Below are positions 24,619-35,854 of a DNA stretch of 64,000 nucleotides, piece by piece. A model generated the notes under the pieces. That model worked only from the letters and a program-made list of their open reading frames with translations. It made no database searches and had not been told where the DNA came from. The translations under genes and the position numbers were made by a program. Position 1 is the stretch's first letter. Each line of letters opens with the position of its first letter. Source of the DNA: Acidobacteriota bacterium (lineage in GTDB: Bacteria > Acidobacteriota > Thermoanaerobaculia > Gp7-AA8); contig JAFATB010000006.1 of NCBI GenBank assembly GCA_019244185.1, positions 310,001-374,000 of the forward strand, written 5' to 3'.

Positions 24619-24888
24619 CTACGCCTGCGGCTGCTCCTGCGCGAGCTTCGCGCCGACGAAATCGGCGAGCGTGGCCACCGAGCGGAACGAGTCGCGCGCG
24701 GAGGTCTCGTTTTTCACCTTGATGCCGAACTCGCTCTCGAGCATCACCACGATTTCGAGCGCGTCGATGGAGTCGAGGCCGAGGCCGCCGGCGAAGAGCG
24801 GCTCGTCATCGGCGATGTCGTCGGGGGTCATGTCTTCGAACTTCAGCCGCTCGATGAGCAGCTCTTTGAGTTTGCGTTTGAGATCCAT
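24619..24888 (-). CDS. Acyl carrier protein
   Basis: 89 aa; DEPLFAGGLGLDSIDALEIVVMLESEFG with phosphopantetheine Ser. Confidence 0.92.
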   Translation of the reverse strand: MDLKRKLKELLIERLKFEDMTPDDIADDEPLFAGGLGLDSIDALEIVVMLESEFGIKVKNETSARDSFRSVATLADFVGAKLAQEQPQA

Positions 24889-24956
24889 GTCAGGTGCAGT
24901 CTATCGCGGGAATCAACGGCTCGGAGAGCGCATGTTATTCTGCGCAACGGTCCTCT

Positions 24957-26312
24957 ATGTACCTAAGATTTCAATCCCTTGTCGACGCCGATCCGCACGC
25001 GGCGGCGCTGATCGACGGCGAGCGCGGCACGCTCGTCACGCGCGCGGAACTGCTCGACCGCGCCGCCGAGCTCGCCGCGCGCCTCTCCGCCTCCGGCCTT
25101 CGCGAACGCGACGCGCTCGCGGTGAAGCTCCCGAATTCCATCGACCTCGTCGCGGTGATTCTCGCCGCGTTGCGCCTCCGCCTCGTCCTCATCCCGATCG
25201 ACCGCGACGCGAACGAATCCGAAGTCGCCTCGATCCTCGGCCACTTCGCCGTCAAAGGTCTCGCCTATCGCTCTGATCCCGAGACCACGTCGTTCTCGAC
25301 GCGCAGCGTTGCGGAGCGCCCGCTCGTTCCCGACGACGCCGTGCTCGTCAAGCTGACGTCGGGCTCGACCGGCAAGCCGAAGGGCATCGTCACGACGGAA
25401 GCGAACCTCCTCGCCGACTGCACGAACATCTGCGCGACGATGGACATCCGAGCCATGGACGTTAATCTCGGCGCGATCCCGCTGTCGCATTCGTACGGCT
25501 TCTCGAACCTCGTCACGCCGCTCTTCGTGCAGGGCACCGCGCTCGTCATCACGAATGACTACCTGCCGCAGTCGCTGATCGAGCTCGCGAACCGCCACGG
25601 CTGCACGGTCGCGCCGCTCATCCCGATGGTCTTCGAGCATCTCGCGAGCGCCGCGCACGGCGAGTTCACGAGCATCCGGACGTTTCTCTCCGCCGGCGCT
25701 CCGCTGCCGCCGTCGACGTCGCGCCGTTTCCGCGAGCGCTTCGGCGCGGCGATTCATTCGTTCTATGGCTGCAGCGAATGCGGCGGCATCACGTACGACC
25801 GCGCGGGCGGCGCCGTCGAGCGCGGCACCGTCGGCACGCCGCTCGACGGCGTCACGCTCGCGCTCGAGCGCGGACGTCTCACCGTGCGCAGCGCGTCCGT
25901 CGCCGCGGGGTATCTCTTCGATGCGGCGACGTTCACGCCGTTCCCGAACGGCGCGTTCACGACGGACGATCTCGTCGAGCTGCGCGCGGACGGCGAGGTC
26001 GCGCTGACCGGACGCGCGAGCGATCTGATCAACACCGCCGGCAAGAAGGTGAACCCGCGCGAAGTCGAGGCGGTGATCCTGCAGCTCGACGGCGTGCGCG
26101 AGGCGAAGGTCTACGGCGAGGCGGCCGGAGCGCGCGGCGAAGTCGTGGCCGCGGCGGTCGTGGCGACGCCGAACGTGACGCGCGAGCTCGTACGCGAGTT
26201 CTGCCGCGCGCGGCTCTCCGCGCACAAGGTCCCGCGCATCGTGAAGCTCATCGAGGAGCTGCCGGTGGATGAGCGGGGGAAGGTTCGGCGCGCGGCTCTG
26301 GCGACGCTATAG
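24957..26312 (+). CDS. AMP-dependent acyl synthetase/ligase
   Basis: VKLTSGSTGKPKGIVTTEANLL; FYGCSECGGITYDR; TGRASDLINTAGKKVNPREVEAVI. Confidence 0.92.
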   Translation: MYLRFQSLVDADPHAAALIDGERGTLVTRAELLDRAAELAARLSASGLRERDALAVKLPNSIDLVAVILAALRLRLVLIPIDRDANESEVASILGHFAVKGLAYRSDPETTSFSTRSVAERPLVPDDAVLVKLTSGSTGKPKGIVTTEANLLADCTNICATMDIRAMDVNLGAIPLSHSYGFSNLVTPLFVQGTALVITNDYLPQSLIELANRHGCTVAPLIPMVFEHLASAAHGEFTSIRTFLSAGAPLPPSTSRRFRERFGAAIHSFYGCSECGGITYDRAGGAVERGTVGTPLDGVTLALERGRLTVRSASVAAGYLFDAATFTPFPNGAFTTDDLVELRADGEVALTGRASDLINTAGKKVNPREVEAVILQLDGVREAKVYGEAAGARGEVVAAAVVATPNVTRELVREFCRARLSAHKVPRIVKLIEELPVDERGKVRRAALATL

Positions 26313-27813
26313 CGCGGCGCCGCATCCGCCGCACCTTCCACTGCAACCGCAGCGCATCGAGCTCGGCGCGCATCCAGAACATCCAGCCGCGAACGGCCAT
26401 GCGGATCGGCGCGAAGCCGAGGTTGTAGTACGCGGTGATGCGGCGTCCGTCGTTGCGCGCGCCTTCTTCGCCGGCGGCGCGGCGCAGTTCTGCGATCGCT
26501 TTGAAGCGCCGGTTGTAGAGCTGCATGAAGTGATAGCTGATGAACGCCGGCTTCGGCCCGAGCACCGGCATCCAGTCGAAGCGGCGCAGGATGCGATACG
26601 CGTGGATCACCACGAAGATGTAGTACTGCGCGGTATCGATGAGGAACGACGCCGAGAGCAGATCGGCCTCGCCCATGTAGTAGTACTTGTCCTTGTAGGC
26701 GGCGCGGAAGAAGCGTTCGTACGAGCGTGCGAACGTCGCGTTGTGCTCGGCGATGCGCGCGGTGACGTCCTCGCCCATCTGCTGCTGCTTGATGATGCCG
26801 ACCGTGGCGTCGACGGTGAACGCCGCGTGATCGAGTCCCGGCGAGTAGTACGGATCGAGGAATGCCGCGGCATCGCCGAGGAGCGACCAGCCGCGTCCCA
26901 TGTACTGCTTCGAGACGTACGGCAGGTGCGAGTAGAAGCGCAGATCTTCGAGCCGCGGCTCGGCGCCGTCGAGGATCTCGGAGAGCGACGGAATGGCTTT
27001 CAGAAACGCGACGAAGTCTTCCGCGCGGTTCTTGCTGTGATGGAGATCGACGAGGCGTTTGTCGAAGACGACGCCGATGCTCGTCTCGCTGTTGCCGAGC
27101 GGAATGACCCAGATCCAGAAGCCGTAGCCGGTGTAGTGATTCGTCGCGAGGCGGCGCGAGCCGACGTTGTTCGGTGCGATGCCGAGGCGCACGGCGAGAT
27201 CGTCGATGTGCCGGACGTTCTTCCAGCGGCACCAGATGGCGGCAGTGGGATGCTCGTCGTTGCGCGTGACGAGATCGAGCTTGCGTCCGATGAAGTTCGC
27301 GCGGCCGGTCGCGTCGAGGATCCACTTGCACGTGATCGTGCGCATCGCGCCGCCGGCGCCGAGCGTCAGCGTGTGCGAGAACTCGCCGAGCGCGACGTCG
27401 AGCGCGCGCGCGGGACGCCACAGATCCGCGCCTTCCGCGACGGCGGTGGCGAGCAGATGCTCGTCGAGCGCATCGCGGCGCAGCTGAAAGGCGGGGACCG
27501 TGCTGCGGATGTAGCCGCCGGCTTCGGTCGCATTCGCGTGGCCGGTGACTTTCGCGTTCGAGAACCAGTAGCGCAGCCCTTCCTTCGGCAGCTGTTCGCG
27601 TTCAAGGTGGTGCCACATCGCGAGGCGGCGCGTGAGGAACATCGCCGACATCTCCGTCGTGGCCTCGCCGACCTTCTCGTCGAACGCTTCCGCTTTCTCG
27701 ACGATGAGCACGCGCAATGCGGGGAGCTCGCGGCGCAGCAGAATGGCGGCGGCAGCGCCGCTGAAGGCGCCGCCGAGCACGACGACGTCGTACGAGCCGG
27801 GCGAGTCGGGCAT
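26248..27813 (-). CDS. FAD-dependent oxidoreductase of the tryptophan-halogenase family
   Basis: YDVVVLGGAFSGAAAAILLRR dinucleotide fold; WIWVIP matches halogenase WxWxIP motif; LLGDAAAFLDPYYSPGLDHA. Confidence 0.82.
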   Translation of the reverse strand: MPDSPGSYDVVVLGGAFSGAAAAILLRRELPALRVLIVEKAEAFDEKVGEATTEMSAMFLTRRLAMWHHLEREQLPKEGLRYWFSNAKVTGHANATEAGGYIRSTVPAFQLRRDALDEHLLATAVAEGADLWRPARALDVALGEFSHTLTLGAGGAMRTITCKWILDATGRANFIGRKLDLVTRNDEHPTAAIWCRWKNVRHIDDLAVRLGIAPNNVGSRRLATNHYTGYGFWIWVIPLGNSETSIGVVFDKRLVDLHHSKNRAEDFVAFLKAIPSLSEILDGAEPRLEDLRFYSHLPYVSKQYMGRGWSLLGDAAAFLDPYYSPGLDHAAFTVDATVGIIKQQQMGEDVTARIAEHNATFARSYERFFRAAYKDKYYYMGEADLLSASFLIDTAQYYIFVVIHAYRILRRFDWMPVLGPKPAFISYHFMQLYNRRFKAIAELRRAAGEEGARNDGRRITAYYNLGFAPIRMAVRGWMFWMRAELDALRLQWKVRRMRRRAIASPEPRAEPSPAHPPAAPR

Positions 27814-27832
27814 GCTAGGATTCGCGTCCCTC

Positions 27833-28456
27833 ATGGAGTCGATTCGGCATCTGCTGCATTACCTCAGCGACGTGCGCGGCCTCGTGCAGACGGGCGGCTA
27901 CATCGCGCTGGCCATTATCGTCTTCATCGAGACGGGACTCATGGTCGGATTTTTTCTGCCGGGCGATTCGCTGCTCGTGACCGCGGGCCTCTTCGCCGCG
28001 AAAGGCGACCTCAACATCGTTCTTCTCAATCTGCTGCTGATGGTCTGCGCGATCGCCGGCGATGCGACCGGCTACTTCATCGGCCGCCGCCTCGGGCCCG
28101 CGCTCTTCCGCCGCGAGGACTCGCTGCTCTTCAAGAAAAAGCACCTCATCGCCGCGCATGACTTTTACGAGCGCCACGGCGGCAAGACCATCATCATCGC
28201 GCGCTTCGTGCCGGTGATCCGCACGTTCGCGCCGGTCGTGGCCGGCATCGGCAACATGGGCTACCGCCGCTTCGCCGCGTTCAACGTCATCGGCGGCACG
28301 GCGTGGGTGTTCTCGATGACGATGATCGGCTACCTGCTCGTGACGATCTTCCCGGCGACGGAGAAGCACATCGAGACGGTGATCATCGTCGTGATCGCGC
28401 TGTCGCTGCTGCCGGGCGTGATCGAGTGGCTGCGCGCGCGGCGTTCCGCGGCGTAA
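27833..28456 (+). CDS. DedA/SNARE-associated family membrane protein
   Basis: ETGLMVGFFLPGDSLLVTAGLFA; GRRLGPALFRR; FYERHGGKTIIIARFVPVIRTFAPVVAGIGNM. Confidence 0.92.
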   Translation: MESIRHLLHYLSDVRGLVQTGGYIALAIIVFIETGLMVGFFLPGDSLLVTAGLFAAKGDLNIVLLNLLLMVCAIAGDATGYFIGRRLGPALFRREDSLLFKKKHLIAAHDFYERHGGKTIIIARFVPVIRTFAPVVAGIGNMGYRRFAAFNVIGGTAWVFSMTMIGYLLVTIFPATEKHIETVIIVVIALSLLPGVIEWLRARRSAA

Positions 28457-28462
28457 TTCAGC

Positions 28463-29038
28463 TCACGCGGCCGCATGCGCGGCGTTGCCGCGAAGCGCGG
28501 CGACCGCCTGCTCCGCCTGCCACAGATGCCGGCGCTCGTGCGCGGCGATGATGCGGAACGCGGAGTAGACGTTGTAGCGCACGCGCTTGTCGAACGGCGA
28601 GACGACTTTGATGCGCTGCAGGTCGTACGCGCGCGCGTCGTGCAGAAGGTCGATGAGCTGTTCCTGCAGCCGCGCGAACTCGTTGAGCGCTTCCGCTTTC
28701 GCGCGCACGGAACGCGGCACGAACGGCGCCGTGGTCTTCGAGCGGATGCGGGTCGGCGGCTCGAGGAACCAGCGCAGCACGCGTCCGAGGACGTCCATCT
28801 TCGGCGCGCGGGCGGCGGTGAGACCGCGCTGCTTCGCCTCGTCGATCGCCTTGCGCAGCACGGGGAGAAACATCTGCGTTGACAGGCTGAGGTGCGAGAG
28901 GCATTCGGCGGCGGACCAGCTGCCGGGATTCGGGCGCACGGTGAAGAGACGGCCGCTCGTTGAGGTGACGAGTGTCGCCGCGCGCGAGGTGGCCTCGTGC
29001 AGTTCCCGTTCGACGTCGTCCAGTACTTCCACCGCCAC
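28463..29038 (-). CDS. DinB-like family protein
   Basis: GSWSAAECLSHLSLST and IIAAHERRHLWQAEQA, the DinB His pattern; GTG start inferred. Confidence 0.65.
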   Translation of the reverse strand: MAVEVLDDVERELHEATSRAATLVTSTSGRLFTVRPNPGSWSAAECLSHLSLSTQMFLPVLRKAIDEAKQRGLTAARAPKMDVLGRVLRWFLEPPTRIRSKTTAPFVPRSVRAKAEALNEFARLQEQLIDLLHDARAYDLQRIKVVSPFDKRVRYNVYSAFRIIAAHERRHLWQAEQAVAALRGNAAHAAA

Positions 29039-29040
29039 TG

Positions 29041-29859
29041 CTACGACTCCTTCTTCAGAATCGCCTCGCCCAGCTCGCGCGAGCGGCGCGTCGCCGCTTC
29101 GACCGCATTCATCAGCGTCGTGCGCACGCCGCCGTTCTCCAGCGTATGCAAACCCGTGATCGCCGTGCCGCCGGGCGAGGTGACCATGTCCTTCAACCGT
29201 CCGGGATGCTCGTTCGTTTCCAGCAGCAGCTTCGCCGATCCGAGCACCGTCTGCGCCGCGAGCAGTTGCGCCGTGCGGCGCGACAAGCCGACCTTCACGC
29301 CCGCATCGCTCAGCGCTTCGAGAATCAGGAACACGTAGGCCGGCCCTGAGCCGGAGAGCCCCGTCACGGCGTCGAGCTGCGATTCCTCGAGGATGACCGT
29401 GAGCCCGATCGCGTCGAAGATCCGCTTCGCGTCGGCGAGATCCGATTCGCGCGCATGCTCGCCGCCGGCGATCGCCGTCGCCGCCGCGTCGACGAGCGCC
29501 GGCGTATTCGGCATCGCGCGCACCACGCGCGTCCCGCTCGCCAGCCGTGCCTGAATCGCCGCGACCGGGATCCCCGCCGCGATCGAAATCACCAGCGCAT
29601 CCGGCGCGATCGCGTCCGCGACTTCCTCGAGCACGCGACTCAGAATCTGCGGCTTGACGGACAACACCACGATGCGCGCCGCCGCCGGAACCTTGTTGTC
29701 CGTCACCGCCTCGATCGCATACCGCTCGCGCAACTCCCGAGCGCGCTCTTCCCGCGGCGCACTCGCCGAAATCTGCTCGGCGGTGAAGGTCCCGCGGAGC
29801 AACCCGCGAATCATCGCCTCCGCCATGTTGCCGGCGCCGATGAAGCCGATGGTGGTCAT
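29041..29859 (-). CDS. proC: Pyrroline-5-carboxylate reductase
   Basis: TIGFIGAGNMAEAMIRGLL; GLSGSGPAYVFLILEALSDAGVKVGL; SPGGTAITGLHTLE. Confidence 0.95.
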   Translation of the reverse strand: MTTIGFIGAGNMAEAMIRGLLRGTFTAEQISASAPREERARELRERYAIEAVTDNKVPAAARIVVLSVKPQILSRVLEEVADAIAPDALVISIAAGIPVAAIQARLASGTRVVRAMPNTPALVDAAATAIAGGEHARESDLADAKRIFDAIGLTVILEESQLDAVTGLSGSGPAYVFLILEALSDAGVKVGLSRRTAQLLAAQTVLGSAKLLLETNEHPGRLKDMVTSPGGTAITGLHTLENGGVRTTLMNAVEAATRRSRELGEAILKKES

Positions 29860-30191
29860 GGGTGGTGTGCCTCGATGGCCGCGAGGAGCGGCGGGAGATC
29901 GTCGCGAACCACGGCCCAGACGCGCCGCAGGTCGACGTCCCAATATTGATGCGCGAGCAGGTTGCGCATTCCGCGAATCTGCGACCACGGAATGCCCGGA
30001 ATCGCCGCCATCGCTGCATCCGGCAGCTTGCCGACCGCTTCGCCGATGAGCTCGAGCCGGTGGACAACGGAGTCCTGCGTTTGCACGTCTGCCTCGAACT
30101 TGGCGAAATCGAGGCCGTCGACGTACTGACGAGCAAGGCGCGCCGAAACCAAGATGTCCTCGAGGAGTTCGCGCGGCTCACGCGACGTCAA
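29856..30191 (-). CDS. hepT: HepT-like RNase toxin (DUF86)
   Basis: 111 aa; MRNLLAHQYWDVD carries the RX4HXY motif; adjacent to MntA-like gene. Confidence 0.88.
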   Translation of the reverse strand: MTSREPRELLEDILVSARLARQYVDGLDFAKFEADVQTQDSVVHRLELIGEAVGKLPDAAMAAIPGIPWSQIRGMRNLLAHQYWDVDLRRVWAVVRDDLPPLLAAIEAHHP

Positions 30192-30492
30192 GCAGCACCG
30201 CCGAGTTGAGGATCGAGTCGCGCCGGTAGCGATTCAGACTGCGCTCGACGCCGTAGCGCGTCAGCAGGTCGACGTCGCGGCCGAACATGCGCTCCAGCTC
30301 CGCCTTCATGTCGACCATGTGCAGCAGCGACCACTCCGCATCCTCCGCGAACGAAACCATCACATCCACATCGCTGTCCGGCCGGAAGTCCTCGCGGACG
30401 GCACTCCCGAAAAGCGCAAACTCCGTGATCTTCCACTTGCGGCAGAAGTCACGGAGTTTGTCTTTATCGATGTCGATGGCGAGGTGCGGCAT
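30178..30492 (-). CDS. mntA: MntA-like nucleotidyltransferase antitoxin
   Basis: LFGSAVREDFRPDSDVDVMVSF matches minimal nucleotidyltransferase GSX10DXD. Confidence 0.88.
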   Translation of the reverse strand: MPHLAIDIDKDKLRDFCRKWKITEFALFGSAVREDFRPDSDVDVMVSFAEDAEWSLLHMVDMKAELERMFGRDVDLLTRYGVERSLNRYRRDSILNSAVLLDVA

Positions 30493-30517
30493 GCGGCTTC
30501 AGTTTACGCCGCGGGGT

Positions 30518-33253
<2,736 letters not shown>

Positions 33254-33276
33254 CGAAATTAAACCTTATCGCAAAG

Positions 33277-34104
33277 TCAGCGCCGGAGGAGTTCCAGGCG
33301 CGCGTAGGCCATCCAGGTCTGGTGGCCCAGGAAGATCACCAACGCAAAATAGAGCACGGCAATTGCCGCCCGCTGTCCGGCGGTGACCTCGTAGAAGCGT
33401 TTGTCCGTTTTCTCGCGGACGATCGAGGCGTAGACCTGGAACGCGGCGAGCACGGCAATGAGGATGATCAGCGGGTTGGGCTGGTCGATCACTTTGTAGA
33501 CGACCGCGCCGCCGCCGAGAACCCACATCCACTTCGTCACCGCGGCGGAGATGCGTCCGCCGTCGAGCATGCCGATCGGAATGAGATTCATCAAGTTGAG
33601 CGCGAAGCCGAGCAGCGCGATGAGGAGCCACGTCGGCTCGCGCTGCCATTTGTAGATCTCGAGCGTGACGAGCGACGCCGCCGTGCCGGCGGCGGGACCG
33701 GCCAGGCCGATGATGGCGTCGTCGAACGCGGAGCGCGGCTGGTCCTTGAGCGTGACCGCGCCGCCGACGAACGGGATGAACACCATGAAGCCGGCGCGCA
33801 GACCTTTCATGCGGATGGCCACGGCGTGGCCGATCTCGTGGATCAGCGTGATGACGACGAAGCCGATGACGACGGCGAGCGGCGCCTGCGTGGCGTACGC
33901 CGCGATCGTGACGACGAACGAGCCACCGGCGACGGCGTACTGCATCGCGCCGAAGCCTTCGAACGGATTGACGAAGAACGCGCGCCCGCGCTCGAGGAAC
34001 AGCAGCAGCAGCGCCTTCATCTTCAGCGCGATCACGCCGAGGAGCAAAACGGCGCCGGAAAAGATTTGGGGAAGGGTGCGGCGGCGAGGCTGTGGGGAGT
34101 CCAT
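33277..34104 (-). CDS. Site-2 protease family (M50-like) membrane protein
   Basis: VITLIHEIGHAVAIRMKG (HExxH); multiple TM segments; NLMNLIPIGMLDGGRI. Confidence 0.87.
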   Translation of the reverse strand: MDSPQPRRRTLPQIFSGAVLLLGVIALKMKALLLLFLERGRAFFVNPFEGFGAMQYAVAGGSFVVTIAAYATQAPLAVVIGFVVITLIHEIGHAVAIRMKGLRAGFMVFIPFVGGAVTLKDQPRSAFDDAIIGLAGPAAGTAASLVTLEIYKWQREPTWLLIALLGFALNLMNLIPIGMLDGGRISAAVTKWMWVLGGGAVVYKVIDQPNPLIILIAVLAAFQVYASIVREKTDKRFYEVTAGQRAAIAVLYFALVIFLGHQTWMAYARLELLRR

Positions 34105-34152
34105 TAGGGCTCGGGAGGGGAGAACGCGGAAGGGACGGAGGTATTCCGAGGG

Positions 34153-34258
34153 AAAAGCTGAATGAAGAATGCAGAACGCAGAATGAAGAATTGAGAAAGG
34201 GGACCGGCGCGGGTTCTCAATTCTTCATTCTGCGTTCTGCGTTCTTCATTCATCCTTT
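34153..34258. repeat. Heptamer-based inverted repeat, copy 3
   Basis: AAAAGCTGAATGAAGAATGCAGAACGCAGAATGAAGAATTGAGAAAGG / inverted TTCTCAATTCTTCATTCTGCGTTCTGCGTTCTTCATTC; loop GGACCGGCGCGGG. Confidence 0.9.
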
Positions 34259-34270
34259 ACGATTCGCCCC

Positions 34271-35854
34271 GTGTCCGACGTCGACTCGCTTCGCGCGCAG
34301 CTGCGCGACCGCGGATATCTCACGCATGGAATCGAGCGCTGGTTTGCGCTCGATCCGTGGAGCTCGCGCGCGTTCTGGCTGGAGCTGACGCTGGTCGCGC
34401 TGAAGGCGGCCACGTTGATCGCGGCGTTCGCGGCGCTGCCGATGACGGCGGTGATGCTCGTCCGCAATGCACCGGTGAGCGCGTACGAGACGTTCGCGCT
34501 GTTCGTGTCGTACGCGGCGGCGTGGCTCGTGGCGGTGTTTGCGCTCGTGGTGATCATTGCGCTCGTGCTGAAGGTGCGTCCGGCGCTGCCGATCGACACG
34601 CCGCGGGCGCTGCTGGCGATTTCCGTCGCGGCGGGCGCGCTGCTGGTCGCGCCGGTCGCGTTGTGGTGGTCGCGTTTCGACACGAGTCCGGCGACGGGCG
34701 AGCTCGTGATCGGCGTCGCGTTGTCGGCGGCGTACTTTCTCGTGGCGACGCTCGTCGTCTCGGCGGCGCTGCTGTCGTTCTCGATCTATGAAGTGCGGCG
34801 CATTCCGGCGATCCATCAGAAGCCGCGCGGTGTGCCGCTCGCGGTCGCGGCGGCGGCGCTCATCGCGCTGCTGTTCGTGCCCGCGTACGCGAGCCGCGAG
34901 CGCGTGGCGTCCGAGCCGATGGTCGTGACGACGCCGACGTCGCGCAACGTCGCACTGATCGCGGTCGACGGCCTCACGTACGAGATCTTCGAGTCGCGTC
35001 CCGATCTCGCGCACGCGTTGCGCGCCACGCCGATCGCCGCGATCCCCGGCGATTCGACCACCGAACGCTGGGCGTCCCTCGGCACCGGCGTGCGCACGGA
35101 CGCGCACGGCGTACGGGCGATCGAAGGCGTTCGCTTCCCCGGCGGCGCGCACATCCTGCAGCGCATCTCGCGCGCCGACTTCGTCCTGCTGCACGGCCTC
35201 GCGCGCCGCGAGCCGCTGCCGCCGACCGTGCGGCGCCGCGACTACCTCTGGGAAGTCGTCGCGCGCCGCGGCCTGCCCGCGCTCGCGGTCAACTGGTGGA
35301 CGACCGCCGACGTGCGCGAAGGCGCGCTGACGTCCGTCGGTCCCGACCGCATTTTCGGCAGCGCAGGCGCCGATCCGGTGCGGCTCGACAACGTCGCGCG
35401 CGCCGCGTTTCTCCAGCGCCTGACGTCCGCGCCGCGCTTCGCCACCGTCTACCTCCCCGCGCTCGACGTCATCCTCAATCGCCTCGAGCTCGACCGCACG
35501 ATGCAGCTCGCGCAGTCGCTGCGCGTGCTCGACGGACTCACGCGTCTCATCGGCGAGCTGCGCGCGCGCGGCTACGACGTCGTGGTGGTCGGGCTGCCCG
35601 GCGACGGCCAGCGCGGCGCGGCGGTGCTCGCGTCGGATCTTCCATTGCACGCGACGAGCGCCTGGGATGTCGCGCCGACGCTGCTCGACCTCCTCGGCTT
35701 TCCGCTCTCCGCCGAAATGCCCGGCAAATCCGCGGCGAGCACGAATCCTGAACCGCGCATCGCCACGTACGGCGCGCGCACGTCCGCCGCGTCCGCCACG
35801 ACGCTCAACCAGGAGTACTACGACAACCTTCGATCGTTGGGATACATCCGATGA
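34271..35854 (+). CDS. Membrane protein with alkaline phosphatase/phosphodiesterase-like domain
   Basis: N-terminal TM segments; RNVALIAVDGLTYEIFE...GDSTTERWASLGTGVRTDAHGVR; DVAPTLLDLLGFPLSAEMPGK. Confidence 0.65.
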   Translation: MSDVDSLRAQLRDRGYLTHGIERWFALDPWSSRAFWLELTLVALKAATLIAAFAALPMTAVMLVRNAPVSAYETFALFVSYAAAWLVAVFALVVIIALVLKVRPALPIDTPRALLAISVAAGALLVAPVALWWSRFDTSPATGELVIGVALSAAYFLVATLVVSAALLSFSIYEVRRIPAIHQKPRGVPLAVAAAALIALLFVPAYASRERVASEPMVVTTPTSRNVALIAVDGLTYEIFESRPDLAHALRATPIAAIPGDSTTERWASLGTGVRTDAHGVRAIEGVRFPGGAHILQRISRADFVLLHGLARREPLPPTVRRRDYLWEVVARRGLPALAVNWWTTADVREGALTSVGPDRIFGSAGADPVRLDNVARAAFLQRLTSAPRFATVYLPALDVILNRLELDRTMQLAQSLRVLDGLTRLIGELRARGYDVVVVGLPGDGQRGAAVLASDLPLHATSAWDVAPTLLDLLGFPLSAEMPGKSAASTNPEPRIATYGARTSAASATTLNQEYYDNLRSLGYIR

